DNA from: Pyrinomonadaceae bacterium
GTDB lineage: Bacteria > Acidobacteriota > Blastocatellia > Pyrinomonadales > Pyrinomonadaceae
Length of the DNA: 64,000 bases
Direction: 5' to 3'
Assembly: GCA_014380365.1 (NCBI GenBank)
Contig: JACMJZ010000022.1
Location: 1-64,000 of the forward strand
Each line of letters begins with the position of its first letter. Within the stretch, counting starts at the first letter, position 1. Shown here in pieces: positions 16,629 through 24,268 of the stretch. The notes beneath the pieces were generated by a model. It was not told the origin of the DNA, ran no database searches, and saw nothing but the letters and a program-made list of their open reading frames with translations. The translations under genes were made by a program, and so were the position numbers.

Positions 16629-17639
16629 ATGCGCCACCCGGTCCTTCTCCTAATAGCCGCCCTTCTGCTGTCTGTCTTTTCAACCGGCGTTTATGCCCAG
16701 GACAATCCGCCCATGGTGGATCAGCAACGCGATGCGGAGAAGGAGCGCTACTTTGCCACCTTCATTGAGCTCAAGCAGTTTCCTACGCCGGACAGTCGGC
16801 GCAAAGCATATGAAGCCGCCATCGAATATCTAAAGCGCTTTGAAGGTGACAAGGATCCTGACGCCCGCACTGTTAGGGAGTTTGTTACGACGTATGAGAG
16901 GGCCGCTCGCCAGTCCGAAATCTTCAGCAGCTACAATTCGAAGAACTACGCGAAGACCTTCGAACTTGGCCGAGCCATCCTCGAACACGACCCGGAAAAC
17001 TTCTTTGTCCTCACCGTTCTTACCCAGGCCGGCTTTGATAACGCGCAAGCGGGAAACGCGACTCTAAACGAAGCGACGGTGGGTTATGCGAAGAAAGCCA
17101 TCAAACTCGTCGAAGGCGGGAAAGTTACAAAAGCCGAGCCGTTTATGAACATCGAAGCAGCGCGCGGTTACTTGAATGCTGCGGTCGGGACCTTGCTGAG
17201 AGAGAAGTCGCCGGCTGAAGCAGCACAGGCTTTCAGGAAAGCGGTTCAGTCCGACAGCTCGTATCGAACCGATCCTTTAACCTACCATCGTCTTGGCATT
17301 GCCATTCTGCGAGGCGAGTTTGCCCAACTCACCCAGGAGTACAAAGACAAATACCTACAAGAGCCACCGTCCGCGGCCCAGCAGGGGATGCTCGCACGAA
17401 TTAACAAACTGGGGAGTCAGGCGCTCGACGCCTACGCTCGCGCAGTCGCCTTGAGTGATCCGGCCCGCCTGAATGCTCCCAGCAGTTCAGACGCGGGCGC
17501 CGGCCGAACAAAGCTACCACCTGAGTCAAGAAATAAGATCCTCGAACAATTGACTACGCTCTACAAAGGCTTTCATAACAACTCCGACGCCGGGCTCAAT
17601 GAACTAATCGCCACAGTCCTTTCCAAGCCGCTGCCTTAA
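16629..17639 (+). CDS. Secreted TPR-like protein
   Basis: A 336-residue protein with a signal peptide (HPVLLLIAALLLSVFSTGVYAQ). The mature part is almost all helical, with tetratricopeptide-like pairs (FSSYNSKNYAKTFELGRAIL, EHDPENFFVLTVLTQAGFD, YHRLGIAILRGEF, QALDAYARAVALSD). TPR arrays mediate protein-protein contacts, so a periplasmic scaffold or assembly role is a fair guess. There is no catalytic signature. It stands alone between repeats, and no strong ribosome-binding site precedes ATG 16629. Confidence 0.75.
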   Translation: MRHPVLLLIAALLLSVFSTGVYAQDNPPMVDQQRDAEKERYFATFIELKQFPTPDSRRKAYEAAIEYLKRFEGDKDPDARTVREFVTTYERAARQSEIFSSYNSKNYAKTFELGRAILEHDPENFFVLTVLTQAGFDNAQAGNATLNEATVGYAKKAIKLVEGGKVTKAEPFMNIEAARGYLNAAVGTLLREKSPAEAAQAFRKAVQSDSSYRTDPLTYHRLGIAILRGEFAQLTQEYKDKYLQEPPSAAQQGMLARINKLGSQALDAYARAVALSDPARLNAPSSSDAGAGRTKLPPESRNKILEQLTTLYKGFHNNSDAGLNELIATVLSKPLP

Positions 17640-17674
17640 ACCCTGCCAACGTCCCTCGGCAAAATCAACGCAAC

Positions 17675-17720
17675 GCTGGGAGCGCAGGCATCCTGCCTGC
17701 AATGAGCGCACAGCGCAAAC
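17675..17720. repeat. Intergenic palindromes GCAGGCATCCTGCCTGC
   Basis: A perfect short palindrome (GCAGGcatCCTGC) followed by GAGCGCACAGCGC. It is the sort of GC-rich unit seen in several other gaps of this window. No gene is seen in 17640-17817. Confidence 0.4.
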
Positions 17721-17817
17721 AGCTTTTCGGTAATGTTGATTGCAGTTCGCCTTTCTTGGGAACTTCCCTTACCAACCGGTGTCTAGTTACCAAACCCAAA
17801 CATCGAGAGGAGCCTCC

Positions 17818-18264
17818 ATGCGAAGATTGTTTCTCATCATTGGACTACTCGCTGTCATAGCGTTGCCGGCAGTCGCCCAGAATGCACCCAAAACATCCGG
17901 TCAGACGGGGAATGTCGAGCAAAGCATTCTGCAGCTAACTCGCGACTGGCTCGCCGCCGAAGAGAGTCACGACCGCGCGACTCTCCAGCGGATCATTGCC
18001 GACGATTTCCAGGGAACCGGGCCAAGGGGCCAGACAGTTTTCAAGGCGGACGTGATTCCGGAGGAAGGCAGTCAATCAGGTGGCCTGGCGATCAGCACTT
18101 CGAATTTGAAAGCGCGCGTATTCGGCGACACCGCCGTGGTGACAGCTCACGGTGTCCAAAAGGCGGAAGAGAAACGTGAACTAAGATTCACAGTCGTCTT
18201 CGCCAAACGCGACAGCCGTTGGCAGATGGTCGCCGGTCACCTATCCGCCGTGCCCAAGGAATAA
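17818..18264 (+). CDS. Secreted SnoaL/NTF2-like (DUF4440-type) protein
   Basis: A 148-residue protein starting at ATG 17818, with a signal peptide (MRRLFLIIGLLAVIALPAVAQ) and an AGAGGAG ribosome-binding region. The mature domain has the cone-shaped NTF2-like pattern: helix LTRDWLAAEESHDRATLQRIIADDF, then strands FKADVIPEEG, RVFGDTAVVTAHGVQKAE, RFTVVFAKRDSRWQMVAGHLS. Such domains bind small hydrophobic ligands or act as simple isomerases. No catalytic residues can be named here. It is likely periplasmic. Confidence 0.8.
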   Translation: MRRLFLIIGLLAVIALPAVAQNAPKTSGQTGNVEQSILQLTRDWLAAEESHDRATLQRIIADDFQGTGPRGQTVFKADVIPEEGSQSGGLAISTSNLKARVFGDTAVVTAHGVQKAEEKRELRFTVVFAKRDSRWQMVAGHLSAVPKE

Positions 18265-18287
18265 ACTGAACGGGTGATCTGCAACGC

Positions 18288-18800
18288 TCACAGGTAGCGC
18301 TCCCTAAGGATTGCCGTGTGGTGGGCGACGTGGCCGGCGATTATGTAAGCAATGGCGCGAACCGTCGCTGGACTGTCGTTAGCTACGCCACTGCGCAGCC
18401 AGGCGTCGGCAGGCAGGTTGCGGAGAAACGCGAGTGTCGCCAGGCGAACTGAGCGAAACTCTTCAACCTGCGCACTCCAGGAAACGTCGTCGGCCCCAGC
18501 TCCAGCAACGCCGATGTCCTGCTCGTAGCCGGGCAATGGGTTGGGAAAGCCGCGGGCAAACCATAGTGCGCGGAAGAGGAAAATCCGTTCGCCATCGTTA
18601 ACATGATTCAGCAACTGGCGCATTGACCACTTGTCGGGTCCGTAGCGGTGGAGCGATTGCACTTCCGATATTCCGCCGAGGAATGCCACAGTCTCTTCCA
18701 GTTGATTCTCCAGCACACTAATTACGTCATCGCTGGTTACGCGATTAATGTAACCGTCGTAGTAAGAGGCGGCTTCGTTTGGTTCGGGACGTCCTAACAT
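18288..18800 (-). CDS. DinB-family four-helix putative metal-dependent protein
   Basis: A 170-residue protein (start ATG 18800; an ATG at 18848 is possible). It has the DinB_2 layout: RYGPDKWSMRQLLNHVNDGERIFLF with the first His, and AIAYIIAGHVAHHTAILRERYL with the paired His near the C-terminus. In the family three His coordinate a divalent metal. Relatives act as thiol-dependent transferases or are DNA-damage-induced proteins of unknown reaction. It is monocistronic and convergent with the NTF2-like gene (23 bp gap). Confidence 0.85.
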   Translation of the reverse strand: MLGRPEPNEAASYYDGYINRVTSDDVISVLENQLEETVAFLGGISEVQSLHRYGPDKWSMRQLLNHVNDGERIFLFRALWFARGFPNPLPGYEQDIGVAGAGADDVSWSAQVEEFRSVRLATLAFLRNLPADAWLRSGVANDSPATVRAIAYIIAGHVAHHTAILRERYL

Positions 18801-18874
18801 GGCAGCGATAGTAATTGTGCGATGAGCAAACCGCAAGAGAGTGCCCAAATGGGTGGCGTCCTGGTTTGAAGTAA

Positions 18875-18974
18875 TCTCTGTGCGACCTCTGTGTTCTCTG
18901 TGTCTCTGTGGTTAATTCTTCGTCAGCGATTTGCTCACCACGGAGACACAGAGAACACGGAGGTTGCACGGAGA
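18875..18974. repeat. Large inverted repeat of 'CTCTGTGTCTCTGTGGT' type
   Basis: The left arm 18875-18912 (TCTCTGTGCGACCTCTGTG...) and right arm 18937-18974 (ACCACGGAGACACAGAGAAC...) are near-perfect inverted copies of about 38 bp with a 24-bp loop. This sequence type is a familiar dispersed intergenic repeat in many environmental bacterial genomes. Only one copy is seen in this window. Confidence 0.8.
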
Positions 18975-18992
18975 AAACTGAATTAGCTAAGA

Positions 18993-19030
18993 CAAAAAAA
19001 ACGGCGACGCGATCTTCTCGCGTCGCCGTT
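18993..19030 (-). terminator. Rho-independent terminator of the 19056-19880 gene
   Basis: On the minus strand a 13-bp stem AACGGCGACGCGA / TCGCGTCGCCGTT with a 5-nt loop is followed by eight T residues (read as AAAAAAAA on the plus strand at 18994-19001). It starts about 25 bp after the stop codon. This is a textbook intrinsic terminator. Confidence 0.9.
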
Positions 19031-19055
19031 CTCGCTTACTCAACCGGCAAATGGG

Positions 19056-19880
19056 TTATTGGTCTCTTGAGGTCCCTGCGCTAGCAGACTGTGTCAGGAC
19101 CAGATTGAAGTTTGTGCCTTTATCCAATCGCAAATTCCCCCCCTGCAAAGACAACACTGAACTGCCTTCTACCGAAGTGCTGCTGGATTGGGAAATCTGA
19201 ATGCGACCGAGCGTGCCACCAACGCCACTGGCTGTGCTGCCCACGACATTCGTCGTTGAGTTGACGGTCGAGCCGACGGCTGAAGTGGTACCTCCGACTA
19301 CGTCGCCTACCGTCGACGCGGTTGAGTTGAGCACGCCGCCCGTGCCCCCAAGTAACCCGCCAGTGCCTCCGGACGAAGCGCGCGCCGAGCTGCTTGAACG
19401 GGCCGAACTGTTCGCACTTGTGCCAAACACATCTTCATCATTCCGGCGAACGTTGGCACTGCCACTTGTGATGGAACTGATTGTCGCTGAAATCGGAACC
19501 GCCAATGAGCCCTGCTCCAGGCGGTCAAAAAGAATCCCAATACGCGATTGGCTACCGCCGTTAGTCCTTTGAGCAACCTCGGTAACGTGGCCAATTAACT
19601 TCGCGCCCTTGCCGACGACTGTTCGACCTCCAGACTTAATCGCCTGCGTAGTCTTCAGCACAACCTGATCGCCAACTTTTGCCTTTCGTACATCGACGGT
19701 GCTTTGCAGTTGTCCGCTCAAGCGTGTGCCTGAGTCAAGATTGATACTCTTGGCCGCGCTGTTTACCCCAGCGGACGTTTGACTGCTGGCGTCGCCGGTA
19801 GCGCGGGTTTCCGCCTTCTGGGCATTTGCCACGAGTGCGCAAGCAAGCGAAAGACTTACAACCAAAATAGATTTCTTCAT
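19056..19880 (-). CDS. Secreted protein with Ser/Thr/Gly-rich low-complexity segment
   Basis: A 274-residue protein starting at ATG 19880 with a signal peptide (MKKSILVVSLSLACALVANAQ). Residues about 48-130 form a compact domain (GTRLSGQLQSTVDVRKAKVG, TTQAIKSGGRTVVGKGAKLI, GHVTEVAQR) that looks like a beta-barrel resembling type IV secretion TrbI-like or SH3-like folds. Residues about 150-235 are a Ser/Gly/Thr/Val repeat region (STVNSTTNVVGSTASG). A hydrophobic tail follows. The arrangement suggests a surface or periplasmic protein with a flexible linker. I do not recognise the family. Confidence 0.7.
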   Translation of the reverse strand: MKKSILVVSLSLACALVANAQKAETRATGDASSQTSAGVNSAAKSINLDSGTRLSGQLQSTVDVRKAKVGDQVVLKTTQAIKSGGRTVVGKGAKLIGHVTEVAQRTNGGSQSRIGILFDRLEQGSLAVPISATISSITSGSANVRRNDEDVFGTSANSSARSSSSARASSGGTGGLLGGTGGVLNSTASTVGDVVGGTTSAVGSTVNSTTNVVGSTASGVGGTLGRIQISQSSSTSVEGSSVLSLQGGNLRLDKGTNFNLVLTQSASAGTSRDQ

Positions 19881-20145
19881 GATTTCACCTCTTAGTGTTT
19901 GCGCCTTGAAGCAGCGCTTTTCGGTTTGGGATTTCATTTAGGAAAACCAGCATTAACTCTGACTACTCAAGTCGGGGAATGACGCCTGCTGGTTTGCTGT
20001 TGTCAGGATGAGGAAATTCTAGGAGGCGTTGCCGCTCGCGCGGAGATGCCGACGTTGCAAATTGATTACAAATGGAAATTACGGAAGGAGGTTGTCGCCA
20101 GGGGAAAGCGTAATTCTGCGGTTATGGTGTGGGTTCCGGTTGGTC

Positions 20146-20295
20146 CTAACAGCCGTCGTGCTGGCAATTACAACCTATCTCGGTGACATGCGCCTTCTCT
20201 GCTTCCTCGCAGTATTCACCGCAATACTTGCTGTCCTTTTCGGGCGGACAATCGCAAGCGGGATGCGCGCATGTATTTGTCTGGTTCTCAGCCAT
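20146..20295 (-). CDS. Bacterial metallothionein-like small Cys-rich protein
   Basis: A 49-residue reading frame from ATG 20295 to TAG 20146-20148, preceded by an AAGGGG ribosome-binding site. It contains eight Cys (9, 14, 16, 25, 29, 42, 44, 49) and three His in the pattern CAHPACDC ... KYCGEYCEEAEK ... GCNCQHDGC. This is the hallmark of SmtA/BmtA-type metallothioneins, which bind several Zn2+/Cd2+ in a mixed Cys/His cluster for metal buffering or detoxification. The length is typical (about 50-56 residues). A promoter with a palindrome lies just upstream. The opposite-strand reading frame over this region is a shadow. Confidence 0.88.
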   Translation of the reverse strand: MAENQTNTCAHPACDCPPEKDSKYCGEYCEEAEKAHVTEIGCNCQHDGC

Positions 20296-20336
20296 AAAAC
20301 TAACCCCTTATTCTAAGATGCTGTCGCTCACACATC

Positions 20337-20365
20337 ATGGTAGGACTCGGAATCCGAGCGGTCAA
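20337..20365 (-). promoter_or_regulatory. Promoter with palindromic candidate operator upstream of the metallothionein gene
   Basis: On the minus strand TTGACC (20360-20365) and TACCAT (20337-20342) are spaced by exactly 17 bp. The spacer contains the perfect palindrome CTCGGAATCCGAG (20346-20358). A palindrome between -35 and -10 would let a repressor such as an ArsR/SmtB-type metal sensor block RNA polymerase. The match to consensus is moderate, and the regulator is not in the window. Confidence 0.5.
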
Positions 20366-20384
20366 GGATGAAACGAGTTCACCC

Positions 20385-20978
20385 TTAAGGCGCTTCACGC
20401 ACGAGGATTGTCCGTTTGGAATCTCCCAGCGTCACGACCATGGGTTTATCCAGTTGAAGCGGATGCTCCTCGCCGTCCACACTAATAATTAGATTCAAAC
20501 TAGAGCGGCTTGAAGCGATCCCGGGCGACGCGGCGCCACCGTTAGTAATGCCGTTGGGAGAAACACGCGGTAACAGATTGGTGGCAAGTATGCGCCAGCT
20601 TGCGGGCGCACAGCGGATGCGAATTCCTGGCGTGTCAGTCTCAAATGCCTCGTCGACCGCGAGCGCATCTGCCTTAAAAAGGCCTTCGCCACAACGCACG
20701 CCGGCGCCGTCGTAGAATGTGACCAGCCCTGAAACGTACGCGTAGGAAACACCGCTTGCATTTCTTACCACCATCCGAATGTTGGTTACCGGAGAATCAA
20801 CCGCCCCATTGAGTGTCGTGGTTTTTAGAGTCGCTTCAAGCGCAGGTGCGCCAGATCCCGAGAACGCGACGGCTGGTTGCGAAAGCGCTACTGCTTTTTC
20901 AAGCGCGCCGGATGCGGGCTGAGCCACGACGCAGAGAGAACTCGTCAACAAAACTACACACGCGAGAAGAATCTTCAT
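20385..20978 (-). CDS. Secreted hypothetical protein
   Basis: A 197-residue protein with a signal peptide (MKILLACVVLLTSSLCVVAQ). The mature part is predicted beta-rich (NIRMVVRNASGVSYAYVSGLVTFYD, SLNLIISVDGEEHPLQLDKP, MVVTLGDSKRTILVRE), similar in style to immunoglobulin-like accessory domains. Two Cys (in GVRCGEG and IRIRCAPAS) could form a disulfide. No family recognised. It lies upstream of the metallothionein gene on the same strand, but that gene has its own promoter. Confidence 0.7.
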   Translation of the reverse strand: MKILLACVVLLTSSLCVVAQPASGALEKAVALSQPAVAFSGSGAPALEATLKTTTLNGAVDSPVTNIRMVVRNASGVSYAYVSGLVTFYDGAGVRCGEGLFKADALAVDEAFETDTPGIRIRCAPASWRILATNLLPRVSPNGITNGGAASPGIASSRSSLNLIISVDGEEHPLQLDKPMVVTLGDSKRTILVREAP

Positions 20979-21075
20979 AAGTCTCCTTATTGCGGCCTGG
21001 CAAATCTGCTGAGATGCCGATTCTAATGCCGCAACGCCTTGGCAATCAATGAAGCGCGTACCCTTCCGGGTCCAG

Positions 21076-21170
21076 GCAGAAGCCCGCGCGTCAGCAAGGG
21101 CTCTTAAGGGGTGGCGACAAAACTAATCGGAGATGTTTGATTGAGCCCTTGCTTACGTGCGGGCTTCTGC
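21076..21170. repeat. 28-bp inverted repeat overlapping the 3' end of the larA-like gene
   Basis: GCAGAAGCCCGCGCGTCAGC... (21076-21103) is the near-perfect inverse of ...GCTTACGTGCGGGCTTCTGC (21143-21170). It belongs to the AGCCCGnnCGTnAGnnAGGGCTC family with 8847-8924, 34516-34543 and 43101-43131. The right arm covers the last codons and the TAA stop (21153-21155) of the minus-strand gene. Confidence 0.75.
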
Positions 21171-22427
21171 TTTGCGAGGTAAGACTGCCGGGCTGCGAGG
21201 CATGATGTAGCCTTCCGTTTCGGGATCTATCTTATCGAGAACCTCGGTTAGCGAGCGCGCCGGGGACATTCGCATCGCCCGTACGTCTTCATCCGGCAAG
21301 TCTGAGACGAGATGAACTCGGAAGCGTTCCGCCTTCGTGAGCAAGGCCCATGCGGTTTGGCCGTTAACTTCGTAGGCGTCGCGTAGGCGAGCTTCAAGCG
21401 CGGACGAGTTTTCCTCCGTGAACCACTTCAAGAAGTCGGGATGGCCCAAACCATCTCGGCATTGAGCCAGCAGGACAATCGCGCCCCCTTCCGTGCAAGC
21501 CTGGGCGGCCATGTCGAGCGCCTTGTGAGCCTGAATGAGATTGATGTCGTAGGGCGAGCCGCCACAACTAACAACAACGAGTTCGCGTGTAGCGGGGATG
21601 GTTGCGGAATGGTTCGCGAGATACTCCTCACAACCGCGGGCGTGTGCGGCGCGCCAGTCGCCCGCGTAAATGCGGACTGCCCGCCCTCGGTCATCCACCA
21701 CGCTATTGATGCTGAATCGCGGCTCGATCATGGCCGTCACTCGTTCGCATTCTTCGTGAACCGCGTTCCCATCCAGCAATCCCGGACCGACACCTGCCCG
21801 GCGTCCACCTTTGTCAAAGTCGAGCGCGAGCATGTGCGTAGCTTCGATAGTTTGCGCGGATGCGAGACCTGGACATATGGATTTTCGACCGCCGGTAAAC
21901 CCTGCGAAGTAGTGAAATCCAATTGCGCCGGTTATCACGACATGATCGAAGTCCTTCAGGGCTCGATTCACCTCTACCGGCGTGCCGCGTCGCGTTGTCC
22001 CCAACGAAACCATTTCTGAAGGATCAAAGGCCCGGTGGTCGATGGTTTTCACACGCTGCGCGATGAAGGGGGTCAGCAGTTCAATCTTTTCGGCGGGCGT
22101 GACGGCGCGATGAATGCCGGTGGCAAAGATGATGGCCAAGTCCCCAGGTGACACTCCATTTTGGATCAGTCTCCGCACCAGCAGATTGATGATTTGCGCG
22201 CTTGCCGTTGTCCGCGTTGCATCGGAGACAACAATCAGGACGGAGTCCCCGGGAGAAAAAAGATCATCGAGGGGCGGTGATTCGAGTGGCGTGCTGAACG
22301 CGTCGCCCATTTCGACGTCTGTTAGCGGTCTCGCATCCGGCGCGTTCGCGACCAACACCTGGAAGCGATGCTCGTCAAACGCGAACTTCAACAGATCTTG
22401 GCCGTAGCCTAAGTGAATTTCAGTCAT
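21153..22427 (-). CDS. larA: LarA-like nickel-pincer lactate racemase family protein
   Basis: A 424-residue protein of the LarA (DUF2088) family. It carries the N-terminal DATRTT motif (VVSDATRTTASAQIINLLV), an ATGIHRAVT segment, the DHRAFD motif and the cofactor-binding stretch GFHYFAGFTGGRKSICPGLA followed by IEATHML, which supplies the Lys and His used by LarA to hold the nickel pincer nucleotide. Known members racemise lactate or other 2-hydroxy acids. The pincer-making genes larB, larC and larE are not in the window. The C-terminal residues PRKAEART are written by a repeat arm, so the native C-terminus may have been altered. The gene symbol is by family only. Confidence 0.85.
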   Translation of the reverse strand: MTEIHLGYGQDLLKFAFDEHRFQVLVANAPDARPLTDVEMGDAFSTPLESPPLDDLFSPGDSVLIVVSDATRTTASAQIINLLVRRLIQNGVSPGDLAIIFATGIHRAVTPAEKIELLTPFIAQRVKTIDHRAFDPSEMVSLGTTRRGTPVEVNRALKDFDHVVITGAIGFHYFAGFTGGRKSICPGLASAQTIEATHMLALDFDKGGRRAGVGPGLLDGNAVHEECERVTAMIEPRFSINSVVDDRGRAVRIYAGDWRAAHARGCEEYLANHSATIPATRELVVVSCGGSPYDINLIQAHKALDMAAQACTEGGAIVLLAQCRDGLGHPDFLKWFTEENSSALEARLRDAYEVNGQTAWALLTKAERFRVHLVSDLPDEDVRAMRMSPARSLTEVLDKIDPETEGYIMPRSPAVLPRKAEART

Positions 22428-22487
22428 CGTCAGATGCGGGGGAAAGCGGTGCGGAAGTTAGCTGCGTTCGGAGGTCGTCTTTCAAGA

Positions 22488-22555
22488 AGTTCAGAGTACA
22501 ACCTTCAGGTTGCTCTTTTCGCGAAAAGCGCAAGCTAAAGCTTGTACTCTAAACT
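22488..22555. repeat. 'GTACAACCTTCAGGTTG' repeat pair
   Basis: AGTTCAGAGTACAACCTTCA at the left end (22488-22514) and AGCTAAAGCTTGTACTCTAA at the right end (22533-22555) form an inverted pair around a CTTTTCGCGAAAAG palindrome. The family is shared with 8454-8481, 50428-50451 and 50915-50932. Confidence 0.7.
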
Positions 22556-22565
22556 GCCTGGACGA

Positions 22566-22808
22566 TCACGCGCCAAAGTCGACCAGCGCGCGCTCGATAA
22601 CATGCAGCGAGGCAAAGTCAGTTCCACCAGCGGTGCGAGCTTCAGCCAACCACTTCCGGAGTTGACGGGCCTCTTCCAGCAATGAAATTCGACAGGCGCC
22701 CGTCAGGGCGAGGGTCACCAGCGCGTCTGGCGCGCCGTGAGTAACCAGTGCGGCTTGCAAAGCAGCCTGTTCACGCAGATCGAGAGTTAGGAGAAGTCTA
22801 ATTTCCAT
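22566..22808 (-). CDS. Small Ala/Leu-rich helical hypothetical protein
   Basis: An 80-residue protein beginning MEIRLLLTLDLREQAALQAAL and ending FASLHVIERALVDFGA. It is predicted all-helical and rich in Leu, Ala and Arg, with no signal peptide. It lies 53 bp upstream of the repeat and just after the PLP enzyme gene on the same strand (22862), so it may be co-transcribed with it. No family recognised. The codon pattern and the AACGGCTATGGAAATT start context are compatible with a real gene. Confidence 0.5.
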   Translation of the reverse strand: MEIRLLLTLDLREQAALQAALVTHGAPDALVTLALTGACRISLLEEARQLRKWLAEARTAGGTDFASLHVIERALVDFGA

Positions 22809-22861
22809 AGCCGTTATCTGAAACGCGCATTAACTTGATTCTCTCGCCCCGGTTCGTCGCG

Positions 22862-24067
22862 TCAAATGCTATCTAACGCTTGCCTGATATCCGCGATTAT
22901 GTCGTTGGCTGATTCAATGCCAATGGCGAAGCGCACAGTCGCTGCGGAAACCCCCGCGGCTTTGAGTTGCTCCTCGGAAAAACCAGCATGGGATGAATAG
23001 AGTGGATAGCTACAAAGCGTTTCAACTCCGCCGAGTGAGGGAGCGGTGCGCACTAGTTTCAGCGAATTGAAGAGCCGCTCGACTTCGGGTTCACCACCGA
23101 CTAGATCAAGAGCTACGACACCACCAAACCCCTTCATCTGTCGTTTCGCCAGGGTGTGTCCTGGATCGTCCTCCAGTCCGGGATAGTAAACTCGCGCGAC
23201 CTTTGGGTGCGCCCGCAGGTCTTGCGCTACGCGCAACGCGTTGTCGCAACTCGCGTGCACGCGCAGTTCCAACGTCTTCATTCCTCGCGAAAGCAGATAA
23301 GCAGCTGCTGGATCGAGCGTCGTGCCAACTATTACTGAGATTTGCCGCACGCGATCGGTGAATTCTTTGCTTCCAGCGACGGCGCCGGCAGTCAGGTCGG
23401 AATGTCCACCCAGGTATTTCGTGGCGCTGTGCATCACCGCGTCTACTCCGTGCGCAATTGGCTGCTGCAAAATGGGCGAAGCAAACGTATTGTCGACGAT
23501 TGAAAACAGTCCGGCGTTTTTGGAAACCTGGGCCGCCATCTTCAAATCGACAATGCGATTTAGAGGATTGGCGGGAGTTTCAAACCAGAAAACGCGAGCA
23601 CGCTCGCCCGCAAGTTTATCAAGGTCGGCGACCTCTTCGAGCGCAATGAAGCGTGAACTAATACCAAAGCGGCGGAAAACCTTCGTCAGAGTCTTAACTG
23701 TTCCACCGTACACCGAGTCGCACGCGATCACTTCGTCGCCAGTTTCACAAAGGGCCGCCAATGCGCAAAAGGTTGCAGCAGAACCGGAAGATGTGACGAC
23801 GCAGCTTTCCGCGCCTTCGAGTTCGGCAATCTTTCTTTCCGCTTCCGCTACGGTTGGATTTGAATAGCGCGAATAGAAGTAAGCTTCGGGCAATTCGCCG
23901 CGCGCGTACCGGCGCATTTCCTCAAAATTTTCGAAAGCGAAAGTTGCAGAATGAAACACCGGAGAAACTACAGCCCCGAAAGGCTGTTCATCGGGACGTT
24001 CGCCTCCGTGAACCGCAATCGTAGCCTGGCCTAACCTGCTGTCTGCTCCGGAATTGTCTGCGCTCAT
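22862..24067 (-). CDS. Cys/Met metabolism PLP-dependent enzyme (cystathionine gamma-synthase/lyase or methionine gamma-lyase type)
   Basis: A 401-residue fold-type I PLP enzyme. Signatures are YSRYSNPTVAEAERKIAELEG (65-85), the SSGSAATF phosphate-binding turn (93-100), FETPANPLNRIVD (162-174), IVDNTFASP and the PLP lysine Lys217 in HSATKYLGGHSD. Family members catalyse gamma- or beta-elimination/replacement in the Met-Cys-homocysteine network. The exact reaction is not separable by motif: synthase, cystathionine gamma-lyase and methionine gamma-lyase all share these. No partner met gene is adjacent. The length is standard, and the protein is cytosolic. Confidence 0.92.
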   Translation of the reverse strand: MSADNSGADSRLGQATIAVHGGERPDEQPFGAVVSPVFHSATFAFENFEEMRRYARGELPEAYFYSRYSNPTVAEAERKIAELEGAESCVVTSSGSAATFCALAALCETGDEVIACDSVYGGTVKTLTKVFRRFGISSRFIALEEVADLDKLAGERARVFWFETPANPLNRIVDLKMAAQVSKNAGLFSIVDNTFASPILQQPIAHGVDAVMHSATKYLGGHSDLTAGAVAGSKEFTDRVRQISVIVGTTLDPAAAYLLSRGMKTLELRVHASCDNALRVAQDLRAHPKVARVYYPGLEDDPGHTLAKRQMKGFGGVVALDLVGGEPEVERLFNSLKLVRTAPSLGGVETLCSYPLYSSHAGFSEEQLKAAGVSAATVRFAIGIESANDIIADIRQALDSI

Positions 24068-24206
24068 GAATTCTAAGGACTCTCAACGGAAAAGAAAAAG
24101 CGGCCAAGCTTACCAAATGCATGCTGAATTGGACACGCTAGCCGCAGACTTCTGGCGGAACCCAATTCTCGAACGGCAACAGTTTCGCCCTAACTCCCCC
24201 GCGAGG

Positions 24207-24237
24207 CAAAAAACGAAAAGGGCCACTCTCGTGGCCC
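24207..24237 (-). terminator. Rho-independent terminator of the 24269-25039 gene
   Basis: On the minus strand GGGCCAC-gaga-GTGGCCC (24220-24237) is followed by TTTTCGTTTTTT. It lies 32 bp after the stop codon. Confidence 0.85.
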
Positions 24238-24268
24238 TCAAAGTTGCAAATGTTCGGAACAACTTCAA

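Noticed and set aside
18875-18974. CRISPR-like array
   Set aside because: There are only two inverted arms and one spacer. This is a single inverted repeat.
20029-20316. Plus-strand 95-codon frame opposite the metallothionein gene
   Set aside because: It overlaps the well-supported Cys-rich gene on the minus strand, and its hydrophobic stretch is explained by reading the antisense of that gene. No ribosome-binding site.
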